From positions 1 through 39,842 of IMG/VR virus record IMGVR_UViG_3300013126_000083: a stretch of 39,842 nucleotides of DNA; one strand, 5' to 3'. Shown piece after piece: positions 26,257-32,688 of this stretch. Under the pieces are notes generated by a model. The model was not told the origin of the DNA. It saw only the letters and a program-made list of their open reading frames with translations, and made no database searches. How positions within the stretch are numbered: position 1 is the stretch's first letter; the number at the start of each line of letters is the position of its first letter. The DNA is from a virus. The translations under genes were made by a program, and so were the position numbers.

Positions 26257-26341
26257 AGCTATGCTCTTGTTTTCATTCGCGTATCTCGCGCGTCGGGCTA
26301 GGGGACATGAGCGCCTCCAAGCTATGTGTAGGTTTTCATTC
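26257..26341. repeat. Pair of direct repeats 63 bases apart
   Basis: AGCTATG at 26257-26263 and GTTTTCATTC at 26269-26278 recur at 26320-26326 and 26332-26341 with identical internal spacing. The blocks between differ. Two copies with fixed spacing suggest two binding sites or a duplicated promoter segment upstream of the late operon. Confidence 0.75.
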
Positions 26342-26364
26342 AGATATATCGCACCCCGAACTAC

Positions 26365-26653
26365 GGGTCGTGTCCCAGCCAAAGGCACGTGTCCCAGACT
26401 TTCGCTTGATTTCATTGGATATTCTGGCGGGTGGGACATCGGGACAGCAGAGTTCCCATATATACTATAAATTAGTATAACAGGTACCCTAAAATTGGTT
26501 AATTTTTCTCACCAAATTTTTATCTTCTTTTCACGAAAGTATAAAGTATAGTATCCCAATGTCCCGATTCGTAGAAAATTCAATTAAATCAAGCGAAAGT
26601 CTGGGACACGCGCTCGAAAAGGCACGCGTCCCGGCCTGTTCGGGACACGACCC
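26365..26653. repeat. Large interrupted inverted repeat around an AT-rich core
   Basis: Bases 26388-26412 are the exact reverse complement of 26586-26610 (25 bases). Towards the centre the match continues imperfectly for about 17 more bases. Further out, GGGTCGTGTCCC (26365-26376) matches GGGACACGACCC (26642-26653), although the right arm carries about 20 extra bases between the blocks. The intervening 173 bases are strongly AT-rich. GGGACA or its complement occurs eight times across the region and just left of it. Confidence 0.85.
26474..26502 (-). promoter_or_regulatory. Leftward sigma-70-like promoter, probable late-operon promoter
   Basis: On the minus strand TTAACC (26502-26497) is followed after 17 bases by TATACT (26479-26474), five of six bases of the -10 consensus. 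The spacer contains GGTACC, the box that also marks the other promoters in this window, so the site could be controlled by the same factor. It points towards the terminase and structural genes, about 350 bases ahead of the first one. Confidence 0.55.
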
Positions 26654-26691
26654 AAAGTAGCTGGTGCGTCAGATAGTGCGTAGAGACGCGC

Positions 26692-26843
26692 CGGAAAGTG
26701 TACGTGCGCCGAAAAGTGGCTCCGAAAAGTGTATCAGCATCTCTGACCTGCATAAAAATGTTCGAAAAGTGCAAAGTCCCAAACCACTAGATGCGCCGAA
26801 AAATGCGTCACGAAAACGACACATCAGCGCGCGAAAACGACAC
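26692..26843. repeat. Iteron-like CGAAAAGTG / CGAAAACGAC repeats
   Basis: CGAAAAGTG occurs at 26710, 26723 and 26763; GGAAAGTG at 26693 and CGAAAAATG at 26797 are near matches; CGAAAACGACA occurs at 26811 and 26832. All have the same orientation. CGAAAG(T) also appears in the inverted repeat arms. The cluster lies between the AT-rich core and the rightward promoter, where initiator-binding iterons or regulator sites would be expected. Confidence 0.7.
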
Positions 26844-26882
26844 GCCGAAACCGCCGAGGGCGCAGGCGGTCAAAATAGGTAC

Positions 26883-26920
26883 TTGACAAGCGCCCCAGCG
26901 CGGTATAGGTACCTAGTACG
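26883..26920 (+). promoter_or_regulatory. Rightward promoter with TAGGTACCTA palindrome (early operon)
   Basis: A perfect -35 TTGACA (26883-26888) is followed at 15 bases by TATAGG (26904-26909). The ten-base palindrome TAGGTACCTA (26906-26915) overlaps the -10 area, and another TAGGTAC (26876-26882) abuts the -35. TACGAC (26917-26922) follows. The arrangement recurs at 27881, with AGGTAC again 18 bases from TTGACA. It drives the SprT-like gene 26 bases downstream; the palindrome looks like an operator. Confidence 0.62.
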
Positions 26921-26945
26921 ACATCATCAACCAATGGAGACGAAC

Positions 26946-27638
26946 ATGGCAAACCGTATTCTCTCGACCACTACTACCGCCCCGGTGAGCATTCCCTACT
27001 CCGCGCGCATCGACAACAGTAACGGTGCCAAGGTGTTGTATGACACGCTGTACGCGGCCTTCGATCACTTCAACGCCGCGCTGTTCGACAGCAGGCTCGA
27101 CGCGGTAATGCTGGTGCTGCACCGCAAGCGTAACGCTCACGGCTACTTCTGGAAAGACGTGTGGAGTAGAGACGGGAGCGCCGTCGTCCTGAGCGAGATC
27201 GCCGTGAACCCGGAAGCGATGGGCCGCGAGCCGAAGGAAGTGCTTTCGACACTGGTGCATGAAATGGTGCACCACGAACAACACATGTTCGGCAAGCCGT
27301 CCAAGTCCGGGCACAACGCCGAGTGGTGCGAGTGGATGGAGCGGATTGGACTAAACCCGATCGGCGTCGGCAACTGCGATGGCAAGCGCTCGGGTCGCCA
27401 CTTCTCGCACACGGTCGTTTCCGGGGGTGCCTTTGACGTCGCGGCGGATGCGTTCCTTGCGGAGCACGACGGCGCGCTTGGGCTGTGCTCGAAGGCGGCG
27501 CAAACGGCGAAGAAGCAAGACCCCTCGAAGGTCAAGTTCACCTGCCCGGAGTGCGGCGCGAACGCGTGGGGAAAGGTCGGCTTGGCCCTCGTATGCGGTT
27601 GCTGCGAGCAGCGCATGCTGTCAAAGTATCTCGCATGA
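26946..27638 (+). CDS. SprT-like zinc metalloprotease
   Basis: A 230-residue protein. I start it at the ATG at 26946, which has GGAG seven bases upstream and follows the promoter; the frame stays open further upstream but that DNA is the repeat region. The SprT/Spartan-type core is clear: FDHFNAALFDSRLDAVML, then the active site HEMVHHEQ (H105, E106, H109) and HNAEW (H123) as third zinc ligand. A C-terminal zinc ribbon follows (CPEC at 200-203, CGCC at 217-220). Members of this family cleave DNA-bound or crosslinked proteins in cells; phage versions are common but their targets are not known. It is the first gene of the rightward early operon. Confidence 0.9.
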   Translation: MANRILSTTTTAPVSIPYSARIDNSNGAKVLYDTLYAAFDHFNAALFDSRLDAVMLVLHRKRNAHGYFWKDVWSRDGSAVVLSEIAVNPEAMGREPKEVLSTLVHEMVHHEQHMFGKPSKSGHNAEWCEWMERIGLNPIGVGNCDGKRSGRHFSHTVVSGGAFDVAADAFLAEHDGALGLCSKAAQTAKKQDPSKVKFTCPECGANAWGKVGLALVCGCCEQRMLSKYLA

Positions 27639-27898
27639 AAAGGCACTGGTCGAACATTGAGCCCGCGCTGCCCGCCGATGTGGTGGCAAGCATCTGGCGC
27701 GAAGTGCTGGCGGCGGGAACTCCAACGGGTATCAACAGCCTGACCCGCGCTTTCGCGGAGATCGCGATCGACTACCCGCACTACGCCACCGCGACCGAGA
27801 TCGCCGTGGCGCTGGGCGAGACCTACAACCGCATCAACCCGATGGTGCACGCGATAAAGGACGCAGCGCGTAGAAAGCGCTTGACAACGGGTACCTAG
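27635..27898 (+). CDS. Unknown 87-residue protein, co-translated with SprT-like gene
   Basis: The ATG at 27635 overlaps the SprT-like stop codon (ATGA). The 87-residue product (MKRHWSNIEPALPADVVASI ... AARRKRLTTGT) is helical, with a segment (ATEIAVALGETYNRINPMVH) that could be a helix-turn-helix or winged-helix recognition part, and a basic C terminus. It could bind DNA, perhaps as a regulator. No family is recognised. Its last codons run into the next promoter. Confidence 0.7.
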   Translation: MKRHWSNIEPALPADVVASIWREVLAAGTPTGINSLTRAFAEIAIDYPHYATATEIAVALGETYNRINPMVHAIKDAARRKRLTTGT

Positions 27899-27920
27899 AG
27901 GACTAGGTACTCAGTACGAC
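27881..27920 (+). promoter_or_regulatory. Second rightward promoter with GGTACC/TAGGTAC boxes
   Basis: TTGACA (27881-27886) is followed by GGTACCTA (27890-27897) and TAGGTAC (27904-27910), then TACGAC (27915-27920). AGGTAC lies 18 bases from TTGACA and TACGAC ten bases on from its start, exactly as at 26883. The -10 is weak. The box pair forms an inverted arrangement around GAGGAC. It overlaps the end of the 87-residue gene and serves the 27947 gene. Confidence 0.6.
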
Positions 27921-27946
27921 CACAACACAGCAATCAGGAGCATTCC

Positions 27947-28351
27947 ATGCCGTACGACCTCACGAAATCCGAGTACCCGCTTTCTGTCATCTTTGAAATC
28001 GACGACAACACCTTTCACGGCCACGCGAAGTTTGCGATCGAACTCGACGTGCGCCGTGCCCTCGGCCAGTTCCGCGACGAAATCGAGCAGGGCTGGGGTT
28101 ACTGGGAAGGCCAGCGCAACCCCTGCTACGTAATGTCGCAACGCGACTTCGACGCCTTCGCGAACATTCTGATGATGCACATCAAGGGGCAGCAGGCGGT
28201 CATGCAGGTGCGCGCGAACGGCACCGCCGTTATCGTCGACGTCAACGGCACGGTGCTGGACAGCGGAGAAATCAAGCGGGTTCCGCTCTCGGAACTCGAC
28301 AACTACAAGGGCTACACGCTGCTTGCGCGTGGTGCCTTTGTCATGGTGTAG
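27947..28351 (+). CDS. Unknown 134-residue early protein
   Basis: The sequence (MPYDLTKSEYPLSVIFEIDD ... GYTLLARGAFVMV) is mixed alpha/beta and slightly acidic, without signal peptide, membrane segment or cysteine cluster (one Cys). AGGAG precedes the ATG. It has its own promoter of the shared type. Being early, small, well expressed and unknown, it belongs to the group in which host-takeover or anti-defence proteins are often found, but no evidence assigns it such a role. Confidence 0.78.
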   Translation: MPYDLTKSEYPLSVIFEIDDNTFHGHAKFAIELDVRRALGQFRDEIEQGWGYWEGQRNPCYVMSQRDFDAFANILMMHIKGQQAVMQVRANGTAVIVDVNGTVLDSGEIKRVPLSELDNYKGYTLLARGAFVMV

Positions 28352-28359
28352 GGAGACTG

Positions 28360-28698
28360 ATGATGGGCTTTATCAACATGCCAACGATCACGAAACGGAC
28401 GCCGGATGACCAGCTTGTACCGACGGCGCGGATCGCGCTGAACGGGCTCGACCAATGGGCGCAGGAAGCGCACGACACCCTCGTCGGGCGGAAGGTGGTG
28501 TACATCGAGCCGCGCGCGCGCCCGTACTCCAAAGGGAGCGCTGGCATTATCACCGACGTTGCCGTCGGAGCGGGGGCCAGCGGCTACCACCTGTTCGTGA
28601 CGCTGCGCCTTATCGACGGCACACGCCGAACCGCGCGGGAACTCGGCGTCGACTGTGAACTGATCGCTGCGGACGATGTCAGGTCCGCAGACATTTGA
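28360..28698 (+). CDS. Unknown 112-residue early protein
   Basis: GGGAG lies before two adjacent ATG codons (28360 and 28363). The product has a beta-rich middle (DTLVGRKVVYIEPRARPYSK, GYHLFVTLRLIDGTRR) that may be a small barrel, and an acidic C terminus (CELIAADDVRSADI). The family is not recognised. It follows the previous gene after eight bases, and so is co-transcribed. Confidence 0.75.
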   Translation: MMGFINMPTITKRTPDDQLVPTARIALNGLDQWAQEAHDTLVGRKVVYIEPRARPYSKGSAGIITDVAVGAGASGYHLFVTLRLIDGTRRTARELGVDCELIAADDVRSADI

Positions 28699-28710
28699 AA
28701 GGAGAATGCT

Positions 28711-29097
28711 ATGACCACGAAGTCTAGTCCCGAGATGGAGAAACTGAAAGACGCGTGGCCCACGCCGATCGAGGTTGCCCACCTCGCCATGCGGGGGCTC
28801 ACCGACAAGACCAACGCCGACGGGCGAGTGCACGTCCCCGCCGCGCGAGTTAACGAAATCGCCGAAGGCGTCTTGCAGGCGGCGATCTACGATGCGCAGC
28901 GCGAGGGGGCGTACGCGCGTCTTCGGCGCGAATACGAGGGACTTCTCGCCGAGTTGCACCGGACGCGCGTCGCGTCGGACACGGCGCACGGCGACCTCGA
29001 CGTGCTGCGTCGTCGCGCTAGGTGGTATCCTTGGCTCGGCGGTATTGCGGGCGCGGTGATCGCGGTGTGGGCTTTCAGCTTGGCGGGGGCGTTCTGA
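28711..29097 (+). CDS. Unknown early protein with C-terminal membrane segment
   Basis: A 128-residue protein with GAAAGGAG before its ATG. The N-terminal ~65 residues are soluble, then a charged helix (YARLRREYEGLLAELHRT) that may be a coiled coil, a basic patch (RRRARW), and a hydrophobic end (YPWLGGIAGAVIAVWAFSLA) long enough to span the membrane, with no soluble tail after it. It is therefore tail-anchored, with the bulk probably in the cytoplasm (positive-inside rule). A holin-like, superinfection-exclusion or host-envelope role is possible; none is shown. It ends in TGATG, overlapping the next gene. Confidence 0.75.
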   Translation: MTTKSSPEMEKLKDAWPTPIEVAHLAMRGLTDKTNADGRVHVPAARVNEIAEGVLQAAIYDAQREGAYARLRREYEGLLAELHRTRVASDTAHGDLDVLRRRARWYPWLGGIAGAVIAVWAFSLAGAF

Positions 29098-29396
29098 TGA
29101 GCGGCATGTTCAAGATCATCGAGGGCGAAACCGCGGTAATCCGCGAGGGCGGTGTCTACAAGGAAGTGCTGCTCGCGACGCGCAACAACGGCGAACTCTA
29201 CGTCAAGGCGAAGGGCGGTTTCGTTCGCCTCTACGCCGACGGCTCCACCTCGGCAGGCTCGCGCTGCGTGCTCGATACGATCGTATTCGACACGCCGCTC
29301 TACAAGGACCGCGTTGGTCGTCTGTGCACGGCCACGGCGAAGGGCCGCGTCGCGCTCGACGCGACACCCGCGTACCTCGCGCGTGAAAAGGGGTGA
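29097..29396 (+). CDS. Unknown 99-residue early protein
   Basis: The start ATG at 29097 overlaps the previous stop (TGATG). MSGMFKIIEGETAVIREGGV is followed by YKEVLLATRNNGELYVKAKG and RLYADGSTSAGSRC: short beta strands, likely a small beta protein. A further ATG at 29106 is possible. No family is recognised and there is no targeting signal. Its start depends on re-initiation after the membrane protein gene. Confidence 0.73.
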   Translation: MSGMFKIIEGETAVIREGGVYKEVLLATRNNGELYVKAKGGFVRLYADGSTSAGSRCVLDTIVFDTPLYKDRVGRLCTATAKGRVALDATPAYLAREKG

Positions 29397-29402
29397 CGTA
29401 CT

Positions 29403-29783
29403 GTGAAGAAGCTCAACAGAAAGAAATCGTACACAGAAATCGGCGAGGTGACTAATGCCCCGGCGTCGACGATGGCCAAGGGTTTCGGGTTCGTGCAACT
29501 GCCAGATGGGCGCGTTGTGTACTGCTCACCCGAAGTCATCAAGAGCGCGGGTCTGGCGTACGAAGACATCGGAAGTAAGGTGCGAGTGCGCTATGTGCAG
29601 TTTCCTGACGGGCGGTTCTCCGCGATACGCGTCAACTTGCTGCGCAGCGATATTGACGACCAAGGGCTCGCCGATCTGGTGTTCGAGATTGACGACCACC
29701 TTGGCAAAATCGACGAGAAGATGATGACGCTGTACGACATGCTCGAAGCGCGGGGTTGCAAAGTCCCTGAGGTTGAGAAATAG
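29403..29783 (+). CDS. Cold-shock-domain-like protein with C-terminal helix
   Basis: A 126-residue protein starting with GTG at 29403, with GGGGTGA upstream. Residues ~24-78 resemble a cold-shock/OB domain: AKGFGFVQLPDGRVVYCSP has the RNP1-like KGFGF, and the following stretch (GSKVRVRYVQFPDGRFSAIR) has the later strands. Such domains bind single-stranded nucleic acid. The C-terminal part (LVFEIDDHLGKIDEKMMTLY) is a helix perhaps used for dimerisation. The N-terminal 20 residues are basic. It is the last gene of the early operon, right before a strong terminator. The RNA-binding call is by pattern only. Confidence 0.72.
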   Translation: MKKLNRKKSYTEIGEVTNAPASTMAKGFGFVQLPDGRVVYCSPEVIKSAGLAYEDIGSKVRVRYVQFPDGRFSAIRVNLLRSDIDDQGLADLVFEIDDHLGKIDEKMMTLYDMLEARGCKVPEVEK

Positions 29784-29814
29784 CCCTCGGACCACCGCTA
29801 GACTGCCTGAACTG

Positions 29815-29839
29815 CCCCCGCGAAAGCGGGGGTTTCTTT
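29815..29839 (+). terminator. Intrinsic terminator of the early operon
   Basis: CCCCCGC GAAA GCGGGGG forms a perfect seven-base-pair stem with a GNRA tetraloop, followed by TTTCTTT. It lies 32 bases after the cold-shock-like gene and ends just before the stop codon of the convergent primase gene. There is no U-tract on the other strand, so it mainly stops rightward transcription. Confidence 0.9.
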
Positions 29840-29842
29840 ATG

Positions 29843-32281
29843 TCAGGCTTCCTTCAGCCCGGCGCGCAAGGCCACCAGTTTCGTCGGGGCGGTGCTGTCC
29901 ATCTGGCGCATGCGATCGTACTGCGTAGCGCGCTCGTCTGCGGTCAGGCCGGTAAACGCGCGGGCGGCGTCTTCGTCGCGAACCAGCACGGTCATCTTGA
30001 CAGTGCGCTTCCGGTCGATGTACAGGCGACCGTGTCGCGGCCAGCGCGTTCTCAGGCGATCGGTCGCCTGCCTGCGCCATTGCGGATAGTCGTCCCGAAG
30101 GTCGCCGCGCACGAGGGCGTTCGACACCCGATCGAGGGCGACGTCGAGGGTAGTCCAGTCATAGGGCATGTTTTCGAGAACGCTGTCGACGATCTCGTCG
30201 ATCTCGGTTATGTTCGCTTCTTGCATCTGCTCTTTTCCACGGAAGTCGGGAGCTACGTGCATGTTGAACCCGGTAACGTCGCGCTCGTCTAGCCACGTCG
30301 CGACGCAACTGGCGAACCGCGGGTTCATCGTCGGATTACGCTCGGCGTTCAGACGACGCATCAGGTCTGGCTTATTCGCCAGCGGGATCGAGTTGTTCGT
30401 GAGAACGGTCAAGCGCCTGTCGCCGCGCGGGATCGGCACCGCGTTGTCGTGGTTCGTGGCGAGCAGGAACGAGGCGTAGACCCAGTCCTGATAGTTCGGT
30501 AGGGTCTTGCGGATGATGTCCATGCGCCGGGGTTTCGGGTCGATCCGCTCCTTCAGCTTCTCGTACGCCTTGCGACGACGCCATGTCATCGCTGTACCCT
30601 CATCTCCGTCAGGCAGCACCTCGTCGGTGGTGACGAACAAGGCACCGGCCATCCAGTCAGTGTACTGTCCCTGCGTGGCGTTATTCATCAGCATGTCCGC
30701 CGACACGCTCTTGACATAGCGGCTGCCGAACACCGAACCGAGGATTTCAAACAGCGAGCCCCGGCCAACTCCGAACGACGAGGCGTACATGATGACACCA
30801 ACGCCGGGCGTGAGCGGGTTTTGCTTCTTGTACGCCAGCCAGTTCTTGAACCATTCGCGCTCTTCCTCGTCTGGCAAAAGGTGGTCCAGAAAGTCTTCCC
30901 AAAGCGCGACGTATCCGGCGCGTTCCGCCGGGTCTTCGACGCGCTCGTGCGCGGGTGCTACGTAGCTGTTGATCGCGCGATCGCCGTCGCGCATGAAGAT
31001 ACCCGGCGGCTTGTCGGGCATGAAGCGATAGCCGTCAACATCCTGCCGCTGCGAGTGCTTCACCCACGCATCGACCGGGTTGATCACGACGGTACCGCCG
31101 CGCGGCCCGTGGCGCTCGTAGGCGTACTGTGTCATCGTCAAGCGCAGGTTCGTGAGGCTCATACCCAACTCTTCGCCACGGTATACCGGCAGGCATTGAC
31201 TGTAGCGGGACCCGCACCACGCCCATTCGTCGAGCAGCTTGAATACCATGTCCTGAAACGACGCGGGGGCGTCGTGATAGGTGTCGTGGTCGAACTCGAA
31301 GCCGTGGTCTTGCAGCTTCGCGCGCAGGTCGCTGATCTTGTCGCTCAAGCTACGCGCGCGGTCGATCAGGTCGGCGGGCAGGTGCCGCGTCCAGTTTGCT
31401 GTTTCGAGCACGTTCACCGCGCCCTCGTGATCCACGCTTATCAGGCAGCGAGTACGGTTTCGGAATTGCGGGTCGCCCATCCAGCTTGCCGAGCAGCGAG
31501 CATCGCGTGAGGTGGACGCGTAGTCGAGCAACTGGTCGAGGGATCGCGTGATCCCGTCGAGGCAGTCGAAGCGTGTGGTCGGCAGCAGATCGTACGCGGT
31601 AGCGGTACCGCTTTCGCCCGCTCGCGACAATTTGACGCGGGGCCAGCCGCCGCTTTCGAGTTCTTCGCTGGCGATCTGCGCGATCGTCAGCACCGCGGCC
31701 TTCGGTAGCACGGGCAGCGCGTTAAGCCGCACGTCGGCGGGACTTTCATCGCCGTCCCAGCGATAAGCGACAGCGAACGAGTTGCCGTCCTTCGCCATCG
31801 TGTGCGCACCGAACGCCCCGATCTGGCGCGGGTGGCCGCCGCCAAAAGCCTCTAGCCTATGTGTGGGTACGTCGTCCGCTTCCGGGTCTTGCCCCGGCTT
31901 CACGTACGATGTCGAAAAGATCACGCTGAAGGGTTCGTCGGTGCGACAAACCCACATTTCCTTGGCCCCCTTGCCGTAGCGTACCAGCGCTTCTCGCAGT
32001 TGTGGGAACTGCCCGGCTGCGCGGTTCCAGATACGCTTGACCATTGTCGCGTCATCGACGTCTATGTCGATCGCGCACAGGCCGTGCTCGACGCGTAGCC
32101 CCGTCGCTTGGTAGACTAGCTTGCGCCCCCAGCGCTCGATCTCTTCGACGGTAGGCTGCACCTTGTTCCAACCCTTCAGGAAGCAGCGTTTGTCGTGGTT
32201 CGGAAGCGGGGTGTATCCGTTGTCGAAGGCCGCTAGTCGGAATGCGGTCTGCGCGGCGGCGTTGTCGTGTCTGAAGCTCAT
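29843..32281 (-). CDS. Primase / SF3-type helicase, replication protein (DUF5906-like)
   Basis: I choose the ATG at 32281 (MSFRHDNAAAQTAF, 812 residues), where the family-like sequence starts and AAGAGA lies upstream; an in-frame ATG at 32347 would add 22 residues with no ribosome site. The N-terminal ~220 residues look like a primase-polymerase-type domain (NGYTPLPNHDKRCFLKGWNK, HGLCAIDIDVDD with the acidic pair). After a linker comes a D5/SF3-like ATPase: the P-loop region is ASSFGVGRGSLFEIL (about 500-514), in which the usual lysine is R507; FVTTDEVLPDGDEG is a Walker B-like motif and FLLATNHDNAVPI a sensor-like segment. It would prime and unwind DNA at the fork. It is the last gene of the leftward replication operon. 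Confidence 0.83.
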   Translation of the reverse strand: MSFRHDNAAAQTAFRLAAFDNGYTPLPNHDKRCFLKGWNKVQPTVEEIERWGRKLVYQATGLRVEHGLCAIDIDVDDATMVKRIWNRAAGQFPQLREALVRYGKGAKEMWVCRTDEPFSVIFSTSYVKPGQDPEADDVPTHRLEAFGGGHPRQIGAFGAHTMAKDGNSFAVAYRWDGDESPADVRLNALPVLPKAAVLTIAQIASEELESGGWPRVKLSRAGESGTATAYDLLPTTRFDCLDGITRSLDQLLDYASTSRDARCSASWMGDPQFRNRTRCLISVDHEGAVNVLETANWTRHLPADLIDRARSLSDKISDLRAKLQDHGFEFDHDTYHDAPASFQDMVFKLLDEWAWCGSRYSQCLPVYRGEELGMSLTNLRLTMTQYAYERHGPRGGTVVINPVDAWVKHSQRQDVDGYRFMPDKPPGIFMRDGDRAINSYVAPAHERVEDPAERAGYVALWEDFLDHLLPDEEEREWFKNWLAYKKQNPLTPGVGVIMYASSFGVGRGSLFEILGSVFGSRYVKSVSADMLMNNATQGQYTDWMAGALFVTTDEVLPDGDEGTAMTWRRRKAYEKLKERIDPKPRRMDIIRKTLPNYQDWVYASFLLATNHDNAVPIPRGDRRLTVLTNNSIPLANKPDLMRRLNAERNPTMNPRFASCVATWLDERDVTGFNMHVAPDFRGKEQMQEANITEIDEIVDSVLENMPYDWTTLDVALDRVSNALVRGDLRDDYPQWRRQATDRLRTRWPRHGRLYIDRKRTVKMTVLVRDEDAARAFTGLTADERATQYDRMRQMDSTAPTKLVALRAGLKEA

Positions 32282-32385
32282 TATATTTCTCTTGTGTTTA
32301 GCTGCGATCTGTGTACTAGATGCAGCGTCTGGAAAGGCATCTCTCATCGGTCGGTCGCTAGGGCCGCGGCGGAAACGTCGCGGCT
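32282..32385. other. 104-base gap before the primase gene
   Basis: The gap holds the possible longer N terminus of the primase. I see no convincing promoter, terminator or GGTACC box, so the primase gene is probably read from the upstream operon promoter. Confidence 0.4.
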
Positions 32386-32688
32386 TTAGTGCGTATAGGC
32401 GCTGTGGCCCTCGGGACGCCAGCCGTCACGGGCCCACAGGGCGACCCAGCGCGTGTCGGCGCGTACTTGTACAAGACAGGCCGCGCCGTCGAGATTTTGC
32501 ACGCCACGCTCTTGTCTTATTCGGGCGAACTCACAACGCGCCAACCGCAGCGCGTCGGCGTGCGCCGCCATTGTCGGCGCGGGTTCGCCGCGACGCCACT
32601 CGACTGCGACATAGTAGGGACCGTCGCTTGCCAGCGCGGCCCAGCAGGTAGACGACGTGGGGGGCACGATGGACTGTGGTTCTCTCAT
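32386..32688 (-). CDS. Unknown 100-residue protein in replication operon
   Basis: Starts MREPQSIVPPTSSTCWAALA at an ATG overlapping the helicase stop by four bases (ATGA), so it is co-translated. Basic and acidic residues alternate; YYVAVEWRRGEPAPT and RADTRWVALWARDGWRPEG form beta-like, Trp-rich stretches. The family is not recognised. Position between helicase and primase suggests a replication accessory role, but this is inference only. Confidence 0.66.
   Translation of the reverse strand: MREPQSIVPPTSSTCWAALASDGPYYVAVEWRRGEPAPTMAAHADALRLARCEFARIRQERGVQNLDGAACLVQVRADTRWVALWARDGWRPEGHSAYTH

Larger units (their letters stand above)
26126..26945. other. 820-base non-coding control region / candidate replication origin
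   Basis: No gene of plausible composition fits here. The block differs from the rest of the window: an AT-rich core at about 26450-26590 lies inside an interrupted inverted repeat, flanked on the left by 63-base-spaced direct repeats and on the right by many CGAAAA-type short repeats. At least one leftward and one rightward promoter are visible. It lies exactly between the leftward late operon and the rightward early operon. Iteron-like repeats plus an easily melted core are what phage origins commonly look like, but nothing here proves initiation. Confidence 0.7.

Noticed and set aside
26242-26439. A 65-codon frame on the minus strand in the control region.
   Set aside because: It has no convincing ribosome site and runs through repeats and one arm of the inverted repeat. 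The repeated YxNEN peptide is better explained by the DNA repeat, though it is noted as a finding.
26664-26945. Upstream extension of the SprT-like gene to give 324 residues.
   Set aside because: The extension would translate the iteron-like repeats and the promoter; the ATG at 26946 has a good ribosome site and fits the family length.
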